Under the pieces are notes generated by a model. The model ran no database searches, was not told where the DNA came from, and was given only the letters and a program-made list of their open reading frames with translations. A stretch of 64,000 nt of DNA from Takakia lepidozioides (taxonomy: Eukaryota > Streptophyta > Takakiopsida > Takakiales > Takakiaceae), in the NCBI GenBank assembly GCA_030704615.1, contig CM060733.1, positions 47,802,001 to 47,866,000 of the forward strand, written 5' to 3'. Shown here in pieces: positions 34,481 to 44,833 of this stretch. Each line of letters begins with the position of its first letter. The first letter of the stretch is position 1. The translations under genes were made by a program, and so were the position numbers.

Positions 34481-35070
34481 CATTTGGCGACCATACTGGG
34501 GAACTGAGTCATGAACAATCAGATGTGACAGGCATCTGGTGGGATCATGGTGATTGGAGAATTAAAGAATTTGATGTGAATCAAATTCCCTGTGAAACTG
34601 AGAAGGAAAGATTGTCCAAACGATTCTTTCAGAGGTTCTTGGAATTGCCAGACGGTTGTAAAGAAAACATTCTTAAAAGAGTGCATGATGCTGACCCTGA
34701 ATGGGGTCTGGAGAAAGGAGTGATAAAGATTTATCAGGTGGCCTGTAGAGGAAGAGCACGTTGGTTACCAACACTGGTTTATGTGATAGCATTGCTATCC
34801 ATTAAGCGAGTAGAATTTGAAGGCTGGGAGGAAAGAAATGTGAATGTTTATACTCATATGCATGAAGAGCTTGTACTGGTAAAGAATTGGATTCCAAAGG
34901 ATATTTTGTGGATCAAACTCACACCAAGAACAGCTTTCCAGACTTGTTTGCCATATGGTTATATGGTAATGGAGACTTCTAGTATAGCCAAGGGTGCATT
35001 GAAGCTTGAAAGAAACCCAGGCATATACGAGAGATATTACAGAAGAGAGTTTTGGTTATTGCCACATTAA
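34375..35070 (+). CDS. gypsy A copy 2 ORF0, unknown function
   Basis: A 231-residue intact ORF between leader and gag, nearly the same as the minus-strand ORF at 6803-6105. The ATG at 34375 (MTDCSERAEYLEISNS) is chosen because all copies share it; an upstream in-frame ATG at 34318 exists only because this copy lacks one base in the leader. Features: GIWWDHGDWRIKEFDVN, CKENILKRVHDADPEWGLEK, ARWLPTLVYVIALLSIKRVE and the C-terminus REFWLLPH. The hydrophobic stretch is short and not a clear membrane span. Gag starts 22 bases after its stop, so reinitiation or a spliced mRNA would be needed for gag. No known domain is recognised. Confidence 0.7.
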   Translation: MTDCSERAEYLEISNSSILEFPPRIAKGWVSKSRSTFGDHTGELSHEQSDVTGIWWDHGDWRIKEFDVNQIPCETEKERLSKRFFQRFLELPDGCKENILKRVHDADPEWGLEKGVIKIYQVACRGRARWLPTLVYVIALLSIKRVEFEGWEERNVNVYTHMHEELVLVKNWIPKDILWIKLTPRTAFQTCLPYGYMVMETSSIAKGALKLERNPGIYERYYRREFWLLPH

Positions 35071-35091
35071 AAGAAATGAAAGACATGGGAC

Positions 35092-37597
35092 ATGAGTGAT
35101 GAAAGAGAAGCTAGACTCCAGAGATATTCAGCAAAAAGAGAAAGCTATCTGAAAGCTAATTATCCATATCTTTGGGAGAGAGGAATAGACATAGGGGAAT
35201 CATCTGGACCTCTCACACCATTAAGATCAAAGAGTACATCACCCATACCAGAAGAACTAGAGTTGGATGCCACTCCTTCTTTTTCTTTGCAAGAAAGATT
35301 AAGGGAATTGGTACGGGAAGAAGATCAATCACGAGGTGAAAGATCTGAGGTACATCCCTGGATAAAAGATTTGACAGAAATCTTTGATAAGAGTTGGCAT
35401 GGAACACCAAAAGCAGGAACTCCAGCTTCTGAAGTGGAGGGTGAAGAAGGAGGAGAGGATGTGGCAGAACCAACGGAGAGTTCAGACTCTCCAACACCAT
35501 TGCAATTGAGTTACATGAGTGAAGAAGAAACCCAAGGGCAGAACTTGGAGGATGAAAATAGAGAGAAGAAATTGGAAGAGGAAGAGTATGAAGAAGTAGA
35601 CCCAACAGCTGAGGTTGAGAGACTACAACCAGGACATCCCAACCCGTTGGACCTGGATCAAGTGGAGCACTTGGATCACAGGCCAACGAAGGTGTCGGCT
35701 CAAGGGGATCAGGCGGGATGCCTGGATCTGACTCTGGGGGGACAGGGAGTGTGGGAAGTAGTGCAACTGGAGCTGGGAATACTGTGAATATTGTGGGGCC
35801 AGTAGTAGGAAGTGCTCAGGGGCCACCACTTGGTGGAAGATCCACCACAACTACAACAGGTCCTCAAGGACCAGCACCAGCAAGGGTGCCAGCACCTGTC
35901 AGTGGGCAGAGGGTAGGGCCACAGATGGCGTTACAACAAACACGGGCAAAACCACCTTTTCCAATATATTCAGGAAAAGGGGATCCTGATGTACACATTA
36001 GCCATTTGAGCACATGTGTATAGTGAACAATGAGAATGGCGATGATGCCAAGATGAGATTGTTTCCTTGTTCACTTATCAAGAAAGCAAGTGAATGGTAT
36101 GCAAGATTTCTTGATAATCATTTCCTAACCTGGAATGGCTTGAATACAACATTCCGAAATAGGTTCAGGACAAGTAAAACTGAGGATGAAGTGTATGGAA
36201 GTTTACGACAGTTAAAGCAAAAGAAGCATGAAACTGTTGAGGAGTATATGGAAAAGATGGAATTGATGATGAAAAAGCTGGCTGCTGTACCAGCACCAGG
36301 TTTACAGAAGACTTGGTTTGTGAGTGGACTAAGACTAGAGTTGCAGAAGAAAGTGGATATGTTACCCCATAATACAGTGGAGGAGGCATTTGAAACAGCA
36401 AACAGAATTGAGCAATTGGGAATGCTCAGGAGAGAGAAAAGGGATGATGAGGACTCTGAGGATGAGTCAGATGAAGAAGAAGAGCAAGAACTGAAAAGGA
36501 AGAGTAAGAGAAAGGAGAAGTTGAAGAGGGATAACTATGAGAAAAGATTAGAAGAAATCTTGAAGAAGTATGCCACAGAGGCTGCAAAACATTGGAGGAA
36601 GGGTGTTTGGTGTGCAAAGTGCCAGAATGAAGGCCATACCACCACTAAATGCCACGTGAAGGAGAAACACTGTACTATTTGTAAGATGGATAACCATTCT
36701 ACTGAGAATTGTTACTACAACAGAAGGACAGCTGCAAGAGAACCTAGGCAAGTAAGGGTGCATCAAGTGCAACCCCAGCCAAGAAGAAACAATGATCAGG
36801 ACCACTATGGTAGGCCTGGTGGTTATAACAATGGCATGGAAGGGAGAGGTAATTCAAGAGGGAATTACCAAGGAAATGCCAGAGGCAACTATCAGGGTAA
36901 TTCAAGGGGGAATTACCAGCCAGGGAATCAGGATTACAGAAATAATCCAAGAGCAGACCAAGGGCGAGGACCCAATGGTGAAGAACTGTGTTACTATTGT
37001 AATCAGCCAGGACATCGCAAGGCAGCCTGTTCATTCTGGATTAGACACCAGAATGAGATGAGAGCTCCTATGAATGAGGGCCCAGTGGTGATAGCTCACA
37101 TGGTTAGGCCATGTGTTGTACCAGAAGTAAGTACAATGATAGTAACAAGAAGCAAAGCCAAACTAATACCTCCAGTAGTTGAGGAAGATGATGATAATGA
37201 AGATGGCAGTGATATGCCTGAAGATGATGAGGCTTGGAGAGATGAGAAGGAACTGCACAAGGAAGTGGCAGATACCATAAGGGAAATGCAGAAGAGTACT
37301 GATAATCCTGTGGCAGATTCCTCTGATTCTGATGGAGAAGAAGAAGTGAGTGAGGATGAAAGGAAGAAAGAAGTTGCAGACATGCAAAGTAATGAAGGGA
37401 CTTTGGCTGAAGTAATATGCCAGACCAAAGCAGAGATTACCATTGGACAGCTATTGGCTGTGGCACCTTATTGTAGACACAAGCTGTATCAAGCAATCAA
37501 TCGAATTGCCCAGGAGACAGGAAACACAGACCTGAACAGCAAGGTAACCAGTTATAATGTGAAGCTGGAAAAGGCGAGAAACAGTCATGGACTTTGA
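35092..37597 (+). pseudogene. gypsy A copy 2 gag with three CCHC knuckles
   Basis: Structural polyprotein. Starts MSDEREARLQRYSAKRESY at 35092. An acidic N-terminal region is followed by a Gly/Ser/Thr-rich linker. The capsid region contains MCIVNNENGDDAKMRLFPC, SEWYARFLDNHFLTWNGL and ETVEEYMEKMELMMKKLA. Three canonical CX2CX4HX4C knuckles follow: CAKCQNEGHTTTKC, CTICKMDNHSTENC and CYYCNQPGHRKAAC, with a GNYQGN-type repeat between the second and third. An acidic region leads to the protease. Frame changes near 35720 and 36010 split the ORF into three (35092-35787, 35718-36023, 36014-37597); the last, 527 residues, is uninterrupted. Confidence 0.9.
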
Positions 37598-38364
37598 TGA
37601 TTCTATGCCAGTAATCCAATTGAGAATTGGAAGCACAGAACTAACTGATGTACTAATAAGATGGAGGCTCTGGAGTAAATATCATGACAGACCAATTAAG
37701 GAAGAAGCTTGGTCTAAGTAACATGAAACCAGCCCCATTTACAGTAACAATGGCAGATCAAAGAAGTCTACAGCCATTGGGATTGATAAGAGGAGTTAAG
37801 ATACAGATACAGAAGATGATCTTTATGATCACAGTAACTGTGTTGAAGATGGATGAAGTCATGGAGGCTTACTCCTTATTATTGGGACGTCCGTGGCTGA
37901 AACAGGCCAGGGTATTCCATGACTGGAATTCTCAGTTACTAACCGTGCATAATGGGATGCACGAGATACAAATTACCACAAAGAAATCTAGTAGATTACC
38001 TGCTACAAGAAGACCTCGAGGGGTCAGAGAGTATGACTGGAGAGGAGGACTGGATGAGGAGCAGGAAGCTACCCTGTTCGCTGCACACCCAGAGTGGGAG
38101 CAGGTTGCAGAGATGCGGCTGGAAGGCCTAAGTGTTTTAAGAGGTCTGCTGTGGTGTAGTGTCAGCAACACCAATTGAAGAGGAAACCAGCAATTACCCA
38201 TCACATTTCTATGAAGAAAGAGAAGGAGAAATGGAAATCCTAGAGGAACCAGCCACTGTGAGTTTACAGGATGAAGTGGTGACTGGTTGGACAATCACAG
38301 CTGATGAGCAAGTGAGGGAAGTGAATGTGGGAACTGAAGAGGAACCGAGGATGGTGAAGGTAGG
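37590..38364 (+). pseudogene. gypsy A copy 2 protease and RT start
   Basis: Retropepsin with active site D-G-G-S-G-V-N-I-M (about 37665, across a frameshift), FTVTMADQRSLQPLGL and YSLLLGRPWLKQARV. Then a linker with AAHPEWEQVAEM and the RT-proximal segment EEEPRMVKVG, at which element sequence stops (38364). Copy 1 shows that it should continue with DLEPKFFEEAKSLF and the RT fingers. Confidence 0.85.
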
Positions 38365-41300
38365 TCCCAGACGTAGAACATGTGGTTGCAAAATTGCTGG
38401 GTGTTCTTTCCCATCATGAGGCCCAGCTCGAACTCCTCATTGGCATCTTTCCAGCACTCATCCCAGTTATCACTGATCTCTGGAGAAACTAATGTGCTTT
38501 TCCCATTTATATCCGTCAGTGACACATAAAAAACTTGTGCACCAAGTCTATATCCATGCACAAAATCACTCTCCAATTTTGTTATGTCATGGGAAAGAGG
38601 TGGACGCACAACAGACATTGATATCATCCGGCACAGAGGTATGTCCAGACGCCCTCCAGATACGAGCATGTCCCTTATAACCTCCTGAGAGTTTACCTTC
38701 TGGAATGACATGAGTTCTTTCACCTTGTCAAGGTAGTGCACTTCGGATTCATCTGCTTCATCTGTATTCTCTGAGCTTTTTGCGGACTCGTCCCCATCTC
38801 CAGATCCTTTCCCCTCTGATCCTGTAGGCTTCGACCTCACAGTTTTCTGCACGATGCCATTCAGTTCTGACTAAGTGATTTGCAAATAGTGAATGGCGGT
38901 AACGACAATCACTCTGTATCAAGGAAACTCACCATGAATGGTGTGAAAGAATTCAGCACAATCTACACATGCAAAGCCGAGACTGTCGTATTCAAAACAA
39001 AAGCGAGAGCGATAGCGAACGGCGTTAACGACAATCACAAAAGATAACAACCTGCCGGATCGGTGTTGTGTAATGACATATATGTGCAACTGATTGGCGG
39101 AGCTAATCACTACTTGAATGAATGCAGCAAGAACTGGCAGAGGCAGCTGAGAAGGGAAAATCCGAATATTACCGTACTACACCAGAGGAATTAAGGACAT
39201 CAAAGGGTGTGGAAGCTGCAATAAAGAAGGAGTTTGAGATGCGAAGAACCAAATTGATGTCAGCCTTCGGAAAGCAGCTTAGAATAGTAGATCCTGGACT
39301 TGGTCCTGAGTTCCTTCAGTAGATCAAAACACACTATGACAAGCATGTGCATCCGGAGATGCAGCAGGAGAAATTGCACCGGCTGGCCATATCGATGGTC
39401 GACCCACAAACAAAATAAGGTGGCTGGAGATATGGAACTCAGATCAAACAGTAAAGGACTTGAATCAGTTCCCAAAGAGCACCATACAGCCTGACACAAA
39501 GGTGGAAGGAATCAGTGATTTGGTGTTTGATAACTGGCTCCACAAGGCTACATTTTGGAGTCAGGTGTATTCGAACATGCTGTTTCTTCTTCAAGTATGT
39601 GATGTGTATCTTTTTTGCAATTCTGACAAATATACTATTTGCAGCTCGAAAAGCGCGTCGTCATTGTGCTGGATCAGACTTTGAAGGACCTGAACATTGC
39701 GATTGTTTCCCCTCCCCAAATGTCATTGGAGGCATACATAAGGAAGTGGAGAGGTCTCACCTGGAGATACTGTTTTTCCGGGAGTTCTCCAAAGATGGTA
39801 ACATTTTACGGTCCAACGACTTTGACAGTCAGGTTGGAGGAGAGTGGGCCATGATGCGAGTGTGTACAGGTGCAAATGTCATACTTGAAACTCTACTGTT
39901 TTTTTGGGAAAAAATGTGGCTTCATATGGATTGCAATCTTAGATCCAGATTGAATGTCGTTGACGACATTCACTTCTTTGTCTGAGTCATTCTTAAGCGA
40001 GTATGAATTCACCTGGTTAGGATCTAAGGGTGCAATTATATTGTCCCTGATTAGAATTGATAATGTCCTTGAATGGCGTTGACGACATTCACATACGGAG
40101 TTGTTGAGAGGTCCTCAAGGTTATTTAAATTTTTGTAATGTCCATAGAGGTTACAATGAGGGTTCCTCACTTCATTTTGCTGAATGTCAATGCAGACATT
40201 CAGTTGTTCTGCATTGTTTTTTCCTCTTGCGATGAATATGGAGGCTTGATAAGCTCTGTTTTAAGAAAATCCAAAGTGAATGTCGTTGACGACATTCACA
40301 GCTGTGTCTGTATTATTCAAAAGCGACAAATTCAATTTTCATGGATTGGGGAGCTAAGTAATTGGTTTTTTTTGTATTTTTGTGAATGGCGTTGACGCCA
40401 TTCACATACAGTGATGTTGTGAGGTCCTCAGTGATAGGTTCGTTATGAATGTGCATTGAGTTTTCCTGGATGGTTCCTTACTCAATTTTTTATTTCCATC
40501 CTGTGATTTTGCTTCATTTCAGTAATAATTTGGCCTCATTCTTGAATGTCGTTGACGACATTCACTTCTATGTCTGTGTCATTTCTAATCGATTATTTGC
40601 ATTCACCTGGATTAGGATGTATTTACAGTGTCATGGAATGGAATGTTCTGAATGGCGTTGACGACATTCATATCTGGAGCAGTAGTGTGGTCCTGAAAGG
40701 TCCTTGGAGTAGTTGTCAGAGCCATTCAATCCATGTTTTATTCTTTCTGTTCTACTTGCATCTTACTCACTGAGCGCTTTTGTGGGTTGGGATTCATCTC
40801 CTTTTTTCAGGTACACGAAATATGTGCTTATGGAAGGAAATCACCTGAGCGGAATTCCCGACTATCTTGACATGTGGTCGGACCCTGCAAACGATCCAAC
40901 CATGTATATACTGCAGGGATATTGAAGGACTGGAGTCCTTCTCACTTCAGAGACTGTGGGTGGTACCTTGACTGCCCACCTGAGCACACGACCTTTCAAG
41001 AACAGCATATGAAATACTTGAACAATAACGCTGAGATGCTGGCGCCTTTGACTGACGAAGAGTATCAACGAAACATAGCAACCTTGGCTGCCAAGGAGCC
41101 TGATGCTTAGGGAACGCCGCAGAAGGGAAAGAAGGCGGGCCGCAAACCAAAAGACAAGGCTGTTGATGTCATAGCCATCTCACCAGCAAAGCCAAAGGAC
41201 AAAGACAAGTCCAAAGAGAAGGAAAAGGACAAGGGGAAGGAGAATGAAAAGGAGATGGAGAGTGGGCAGGACTTTTAGTGCTGGAAGATATACCCGCACT

Positions 41301-42138
41301 CTTCAGTGCGTGTTCGATGCCAAGCCACACCCTTCCCGTTCTGATTCAGCAGGAGAGATGAAAATTGTTAATGAGGGTTGGCTTTCGATGATGCAGAGTC
41401 GAAAGAGAGGATACACTGGGGTGCCATCCCCTACCTGGGACAATATAATCTCATTCCTCAATCTGGTGAGAATTCCAGTTTCTTTCCTTTTTCTCTGAAT
41501 GTTTCGTTGGCAGTATTTCAGTCTCGTTCTTTGAAAACATTCTTGCCATCGTTCTTATAAAAAACATGTCTGTTGCAGGTGAGCACAGGTCCCACCTTCG
41601 TGTGCGGTGTGCAGAAAACTTATGCGGCCGACATTGTCATTCTCGACATCCCGGATGGCCAGGCTGTGCCAGAAGTTCTTCCAAAGGGCAAGACGCCAGG
41701 CTGGAACAAAAATTCGAGGACAACTACTGGAGTTGGGTATTCGGGTTCTGTAACAATTTCCTCTCTGATGCAGGGACACTTCTGCTTTTTCAGTCATGTG
41801 ACAATGATAGTCGTCGGGCATTGGCATCATACCTCAAGTCTTCAGGGTTTGAAGTTTTGCGCACATGGAATTGTGTGAACAGCCTCTACCTTGTGAAAGG
41901 GGGTTTCCCTGGTCAGCTGGTATGCCGTCAGCCTTCTGCTTGTGCTTTGATCATGAGTTTCAATTTTCTCTGCAGCTCCACTCTAGTAGAATGTTTATGA
42001 TCGACACCGATCATCAACGATTCATGGTTTTTTTGTGTCAGAGTTCTGAATAGCCGATGTACACACTTCCACTTTAGATTGTGTTTACCACACTAACCTG
42101 CTATCTTTGGCAGACGAGGATGTTCGAGGCGATCTGCC
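38365..42138. pseudogene. Captured M-family gene segment (copy II) inside gypsy A RT
   Basis: 3774 bp that replace about 520 bp of gypsy RT. The first part is on the minus strand (38852-38365): SVVRPPLSHDITKLESDFVH to HMFYVWD, matching copy I VVRPALPGDIDKLKFSFRDG to MFYVWD. The rest is on the plus strand: QQELAEAAEKGKSEYYRTTP (39122), IRWLEIWNSDQTVKDLNQFP (39417), KRVVIVLDQTLKDLN (39650), YTKYVLMEGNHLSGIPDYL and HFRDCGWYLDCPP (40812 on), a Lys-rich tail, TYAADIVILDIPDGQAVPEV (about 41618), ALASYLKSSGFEVLRTWNC (41818), and the partial exon RMFEAICL at 42114-42138. Introns are retained, so capture was from DNA. In-frame TAG at 39320 and frameshifts make it a pseudogene. The inverted first exon shows a rearrangement during or after capture. 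Confidence 0.75.
38891..40669. repeat. Intronic palindrome array (copy II)
   Basis: Nine inverted repeats of 20-22 bp related to GAATGTCGTTGACGACATTC, at 38891, 39017, 39952, 40071, 40182, 40278, 40384, 40544 and 40650. The form at 40384 is GAATGGCGTTGACGCCATTC, with both arms changed together. Six of them lie 96-160 bp apart in one intron (39863-40811) of M copy II. The linkers share looser similarity (TTCACTTCTTTGTCTG, TTCACCTGGxTTAGGAT). Confidence 0.9.
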
Positions 42139-43863
42139 TATGCATACAAAGTCATGCCCTTTGGACTTTGCAATGCACTAGCAACCTTTCAGAGAGTGAT
42201 AAGTGAATCTTTTCATGAGTATCTGGATGATTTCATGCAGGTGTTCTTGGATGATTTCAGTGTGTACAGCTCTATGAATGAGCACTTGCATAAATTGGAG
42301 TTATGTCTGGCCAGATGCAGAATGAGAGGTCTGGGCCTGAATCCAGAGAAGAGTACTTTCTGTGTGAACTCAGGGGTGCTGTTGGGACACATTGTGTGCA
42401 AGAAGGGACTTCTTGTGGATCCCAGAAAGACAGAGGCCATTAAAGCCTCTCCACCCCCAGTAAATGCTAAGAGTCTAAGGAGATTCCTGGGACAAACCAG
42501 CTATTACAGAAGATTTGTCAGACGGTATGCACAGATAGCAGCACCATTGAGCAAACTTCTGAAGAAAGATGCAGTGTTTGCATGGACACCCTGAATGTCA
42601 ACAGGCTTTGAGGAACTTACATTGTCAGTAACAACTACACCTGTGCTAATTAATCCTCACTGGCAGGAAATATTTCATGTTCACTGTGATGCTTCAGGAA
42701 AGCACTGGGAGCAGTGGTTAGTGTTAGCCCAAAATGTTACAGGAATGATAGATTCACCTGTGTACTATGCTAGCCGATTGATGAACAATGCTGAAAGAAA
42801 TTATAGCACAACGGAAAGAGAAGCATTGGCAATGATCTATGCAGTGAAGAAATTCAGGCATTACCTGTTGGGCAAGAAGTTTATGTTTTATGTGGATCAC
42901 CAGGCTCTGATATACCTGGTAAATAAACCTCTTATAAGCGGAAGAATAGCAAGATGTTGATAATCTTGCACGAGTTTGAGTTCGAGGTTGTTACAAGCCT
43001 GGGAGGCTGCATCTTGTGGCGGATCACTTGTCACGGTTATCAACAGGATAACCAGCCACGGGAGTAGATGATCAATTACCAGATGCGAGTCTATTTGCAG
43101 TGGAGGTGCAGGGAAGTGTAGATGACTGGTTAGATTGGCAGTGGCCAATCAGATACTACCTTGCTCGTGGTCAGTGCCCACCAAGTTATGGAAAAAGAGC
43201 AGAGAAGAGAATTGCTATCAAGGCTCTACCTTATACTATGGTAGGGGGCAGAATGTATAAGCTAGGACCAGATGGAGTGCTGAAGCGATGCTTGTACCAC
43301 CATGAAGTAAATAAAGTTTTGGAGGAAGTTCATAAAGGAGTGGCTGGAGGTCATTTTGGAGAAGAGACTACCAGTAGGAAGATACTACTGGCAGGTTACT
43401 GGTGGCCTACTTTGTTCAAAAGATGTACACAAGTATTGTCAGAGTTGTGATGAATGTCAGAGGCAAGGACCTTTGCAGAGATCTAGGAAGATGGCTTTGC
43501 ATCCTACAATGCCTACGGAACCATTTCAGAAATGGGGACTAGACTTTGTGGACCAATATTAACCCACAAGCCAGAATACACAGAACAGGTACATAATTAA
43601 GCCACTGATTATACTACGAAGTGGGTGGAAGCTAAAGCTTGAGGGACAACACAGCCAAGTCCACAACAAGGTTCCTGTATGAGAACATACTTACACAATT
43701 TGGTTGTCCCTTGGAATTTATCAGTGATTAGGGAAGTCACTTCATTAATGAGACCATTGAATTATTGACTAAAGAGTTCATGATTGTGCATAGGAAGAGT
43801 ACAACATATTACCCACAGGGTATCTACCAACAAAATACTATGTACTATCTTGGCTAAGATAGT
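42139..43863 (+). pseudogene. gypsy A copy 2 RT end, RNase H, integrase N-part
   Basis: RT resumes at KVMPFGLCNALATFQRVISE, with VFLDDFSVYS as the catalytic block (F-L-D-D) and SLRRFLGQTSYYRRFV. A TGA at 42592 and a frameshift precede RNase H (FHVHCDASG, YASRLMNNAERNYSTTERE, YVDHQALIYLVNKPL). Integrase begins near 43300 with the H2C2 finger (HKGVAGGHFG ... HKYCQSCDEC, across a frameshift) and EPFQKWGLDFVD, the first core aspartate. It is cut at 43863 by the minus-strand element. Confidence 0.85.
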
Positions 43864-43868
43864 CAATG
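43864..43868. repeat. Target-site duplication CAATG, left
   Basis: CAATG borders the inserted element on the left and recurs at 56046-56050. Removing the insert and one copy rejoins the gypsy A integrase frame (V-N-A-N-R-T-D-W-D). Confidence 0.85.
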
Positions 43869-43869
43869 T

Positions 43870-44574
43870 TGTCGTGCGCATACATATCGCTACACAACTA
43901 CATCGCTGTCCAAAACCCACACAACACATGTGCACACCCACACACTAGTATACCACTAGTCTACCACTAGTCCAGCCACTAGTCCAACCACTAGGCTACA
44001 ACTAGTCAGTCACTAGGCTGCCACTCCGCTGCCCACTATGGCAGTCACTAGTCCACACAATGATAAAGAAGAAGAATACAAGCACAAGCTCATGCGAGCT
44101 CACAAAGCTGAAGCATAAACTCATGCATATATAACCTCATCACTCAAATACAAGTCAAGCCAAGTGCACCCCACGCCATGGGGAATCCACACTACGGCGC
44201 CATAGCTAGGCGCGGTGAGGCTCAACTCGAGAAAGATGAGCCTCCCGCGCTTGCCGTGAAGATAACCACTCCAGGGCCTAAATCTGCCTTGACCCCTGGA
44301 TTGACACTTGGGCCAATCCCAAATGTCAATATGTAAAGCTAGCTATTTCCTAGCTAGTTTCACACTAGTGGTAAATAACTTGACAGCTGTCGTGCGCATA
44401 CATATCGCTACACAACTACATCGCTGTCCAAAACCACACAACACATGTGCACACCACACACTAGTATACCACAGTCTACCACTAGTCTACCACTAGTCCA
44501 ACCACTAGGCTACAACTAGTCAGTCACTAGGCTGCCACTCCGCTGCCCACTATGGCAGTCACTAGTCCACACAA
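43870..44574 (-). repeat. 3' LTR region, modules A-T-A'
   Basis: Three blocks in plus order: A (43870-44060), T (44061-44385), a GC dinucleotide, and A' (44388-44574). A and A' are the same sequence with a few indels; T is the same as 55721-56047. A' directly abuts the polypurine tract. T has a TATATA box (44128-44133, reverse strand GGTTATATATGC). The right end of the element has only T, so the LTR content is arranged unequally at the two ends. Confidence 0.85.
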
Positions 44575-44586
44575 TCGCCCCCCTTA
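44575..44586 (-). promoter_or_regulatory. Polypurine tract
   Basis: Reverse strand TAAGGGGGGCGA, immediately before the 3' LTR region (TTGTGTGGACTAG); this is the expected place for plus-strand DNA priming. The stretch 44587-44833 between it and the pol stop is non-coding 3' UTR. Confidence 0.75.
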
Positions 44587-44833
44587 GCTGGTGCTTAGGT
44601 CCCTCTAAGTCCAGGTAGCCACAAGATGTGATAGTGACCATAGCCTCACTAAGTCCTCCACCACTATCCCTACTACACTCAACTCGATAGATCAAGAGGC
44701 CGGGTGCAAGAGTTGCCCCATCATTAGTCGCCGTCTTTGCAACCTGTGAACTTGAGCTTGGATCTCATGTATTGACTCCTATGAGCTTGGCCTCCCATGT
44801 CTTGTTAGCTGCCTCCAGTCATGTCCACTGCCA

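Noticed and set aside
38891-40669. CRISPR-like array
   Set aside because: Plant-type nuclear context, no cas genes, repeats vary and are palindromes with long related linkers rather than unique spacers of constant length.
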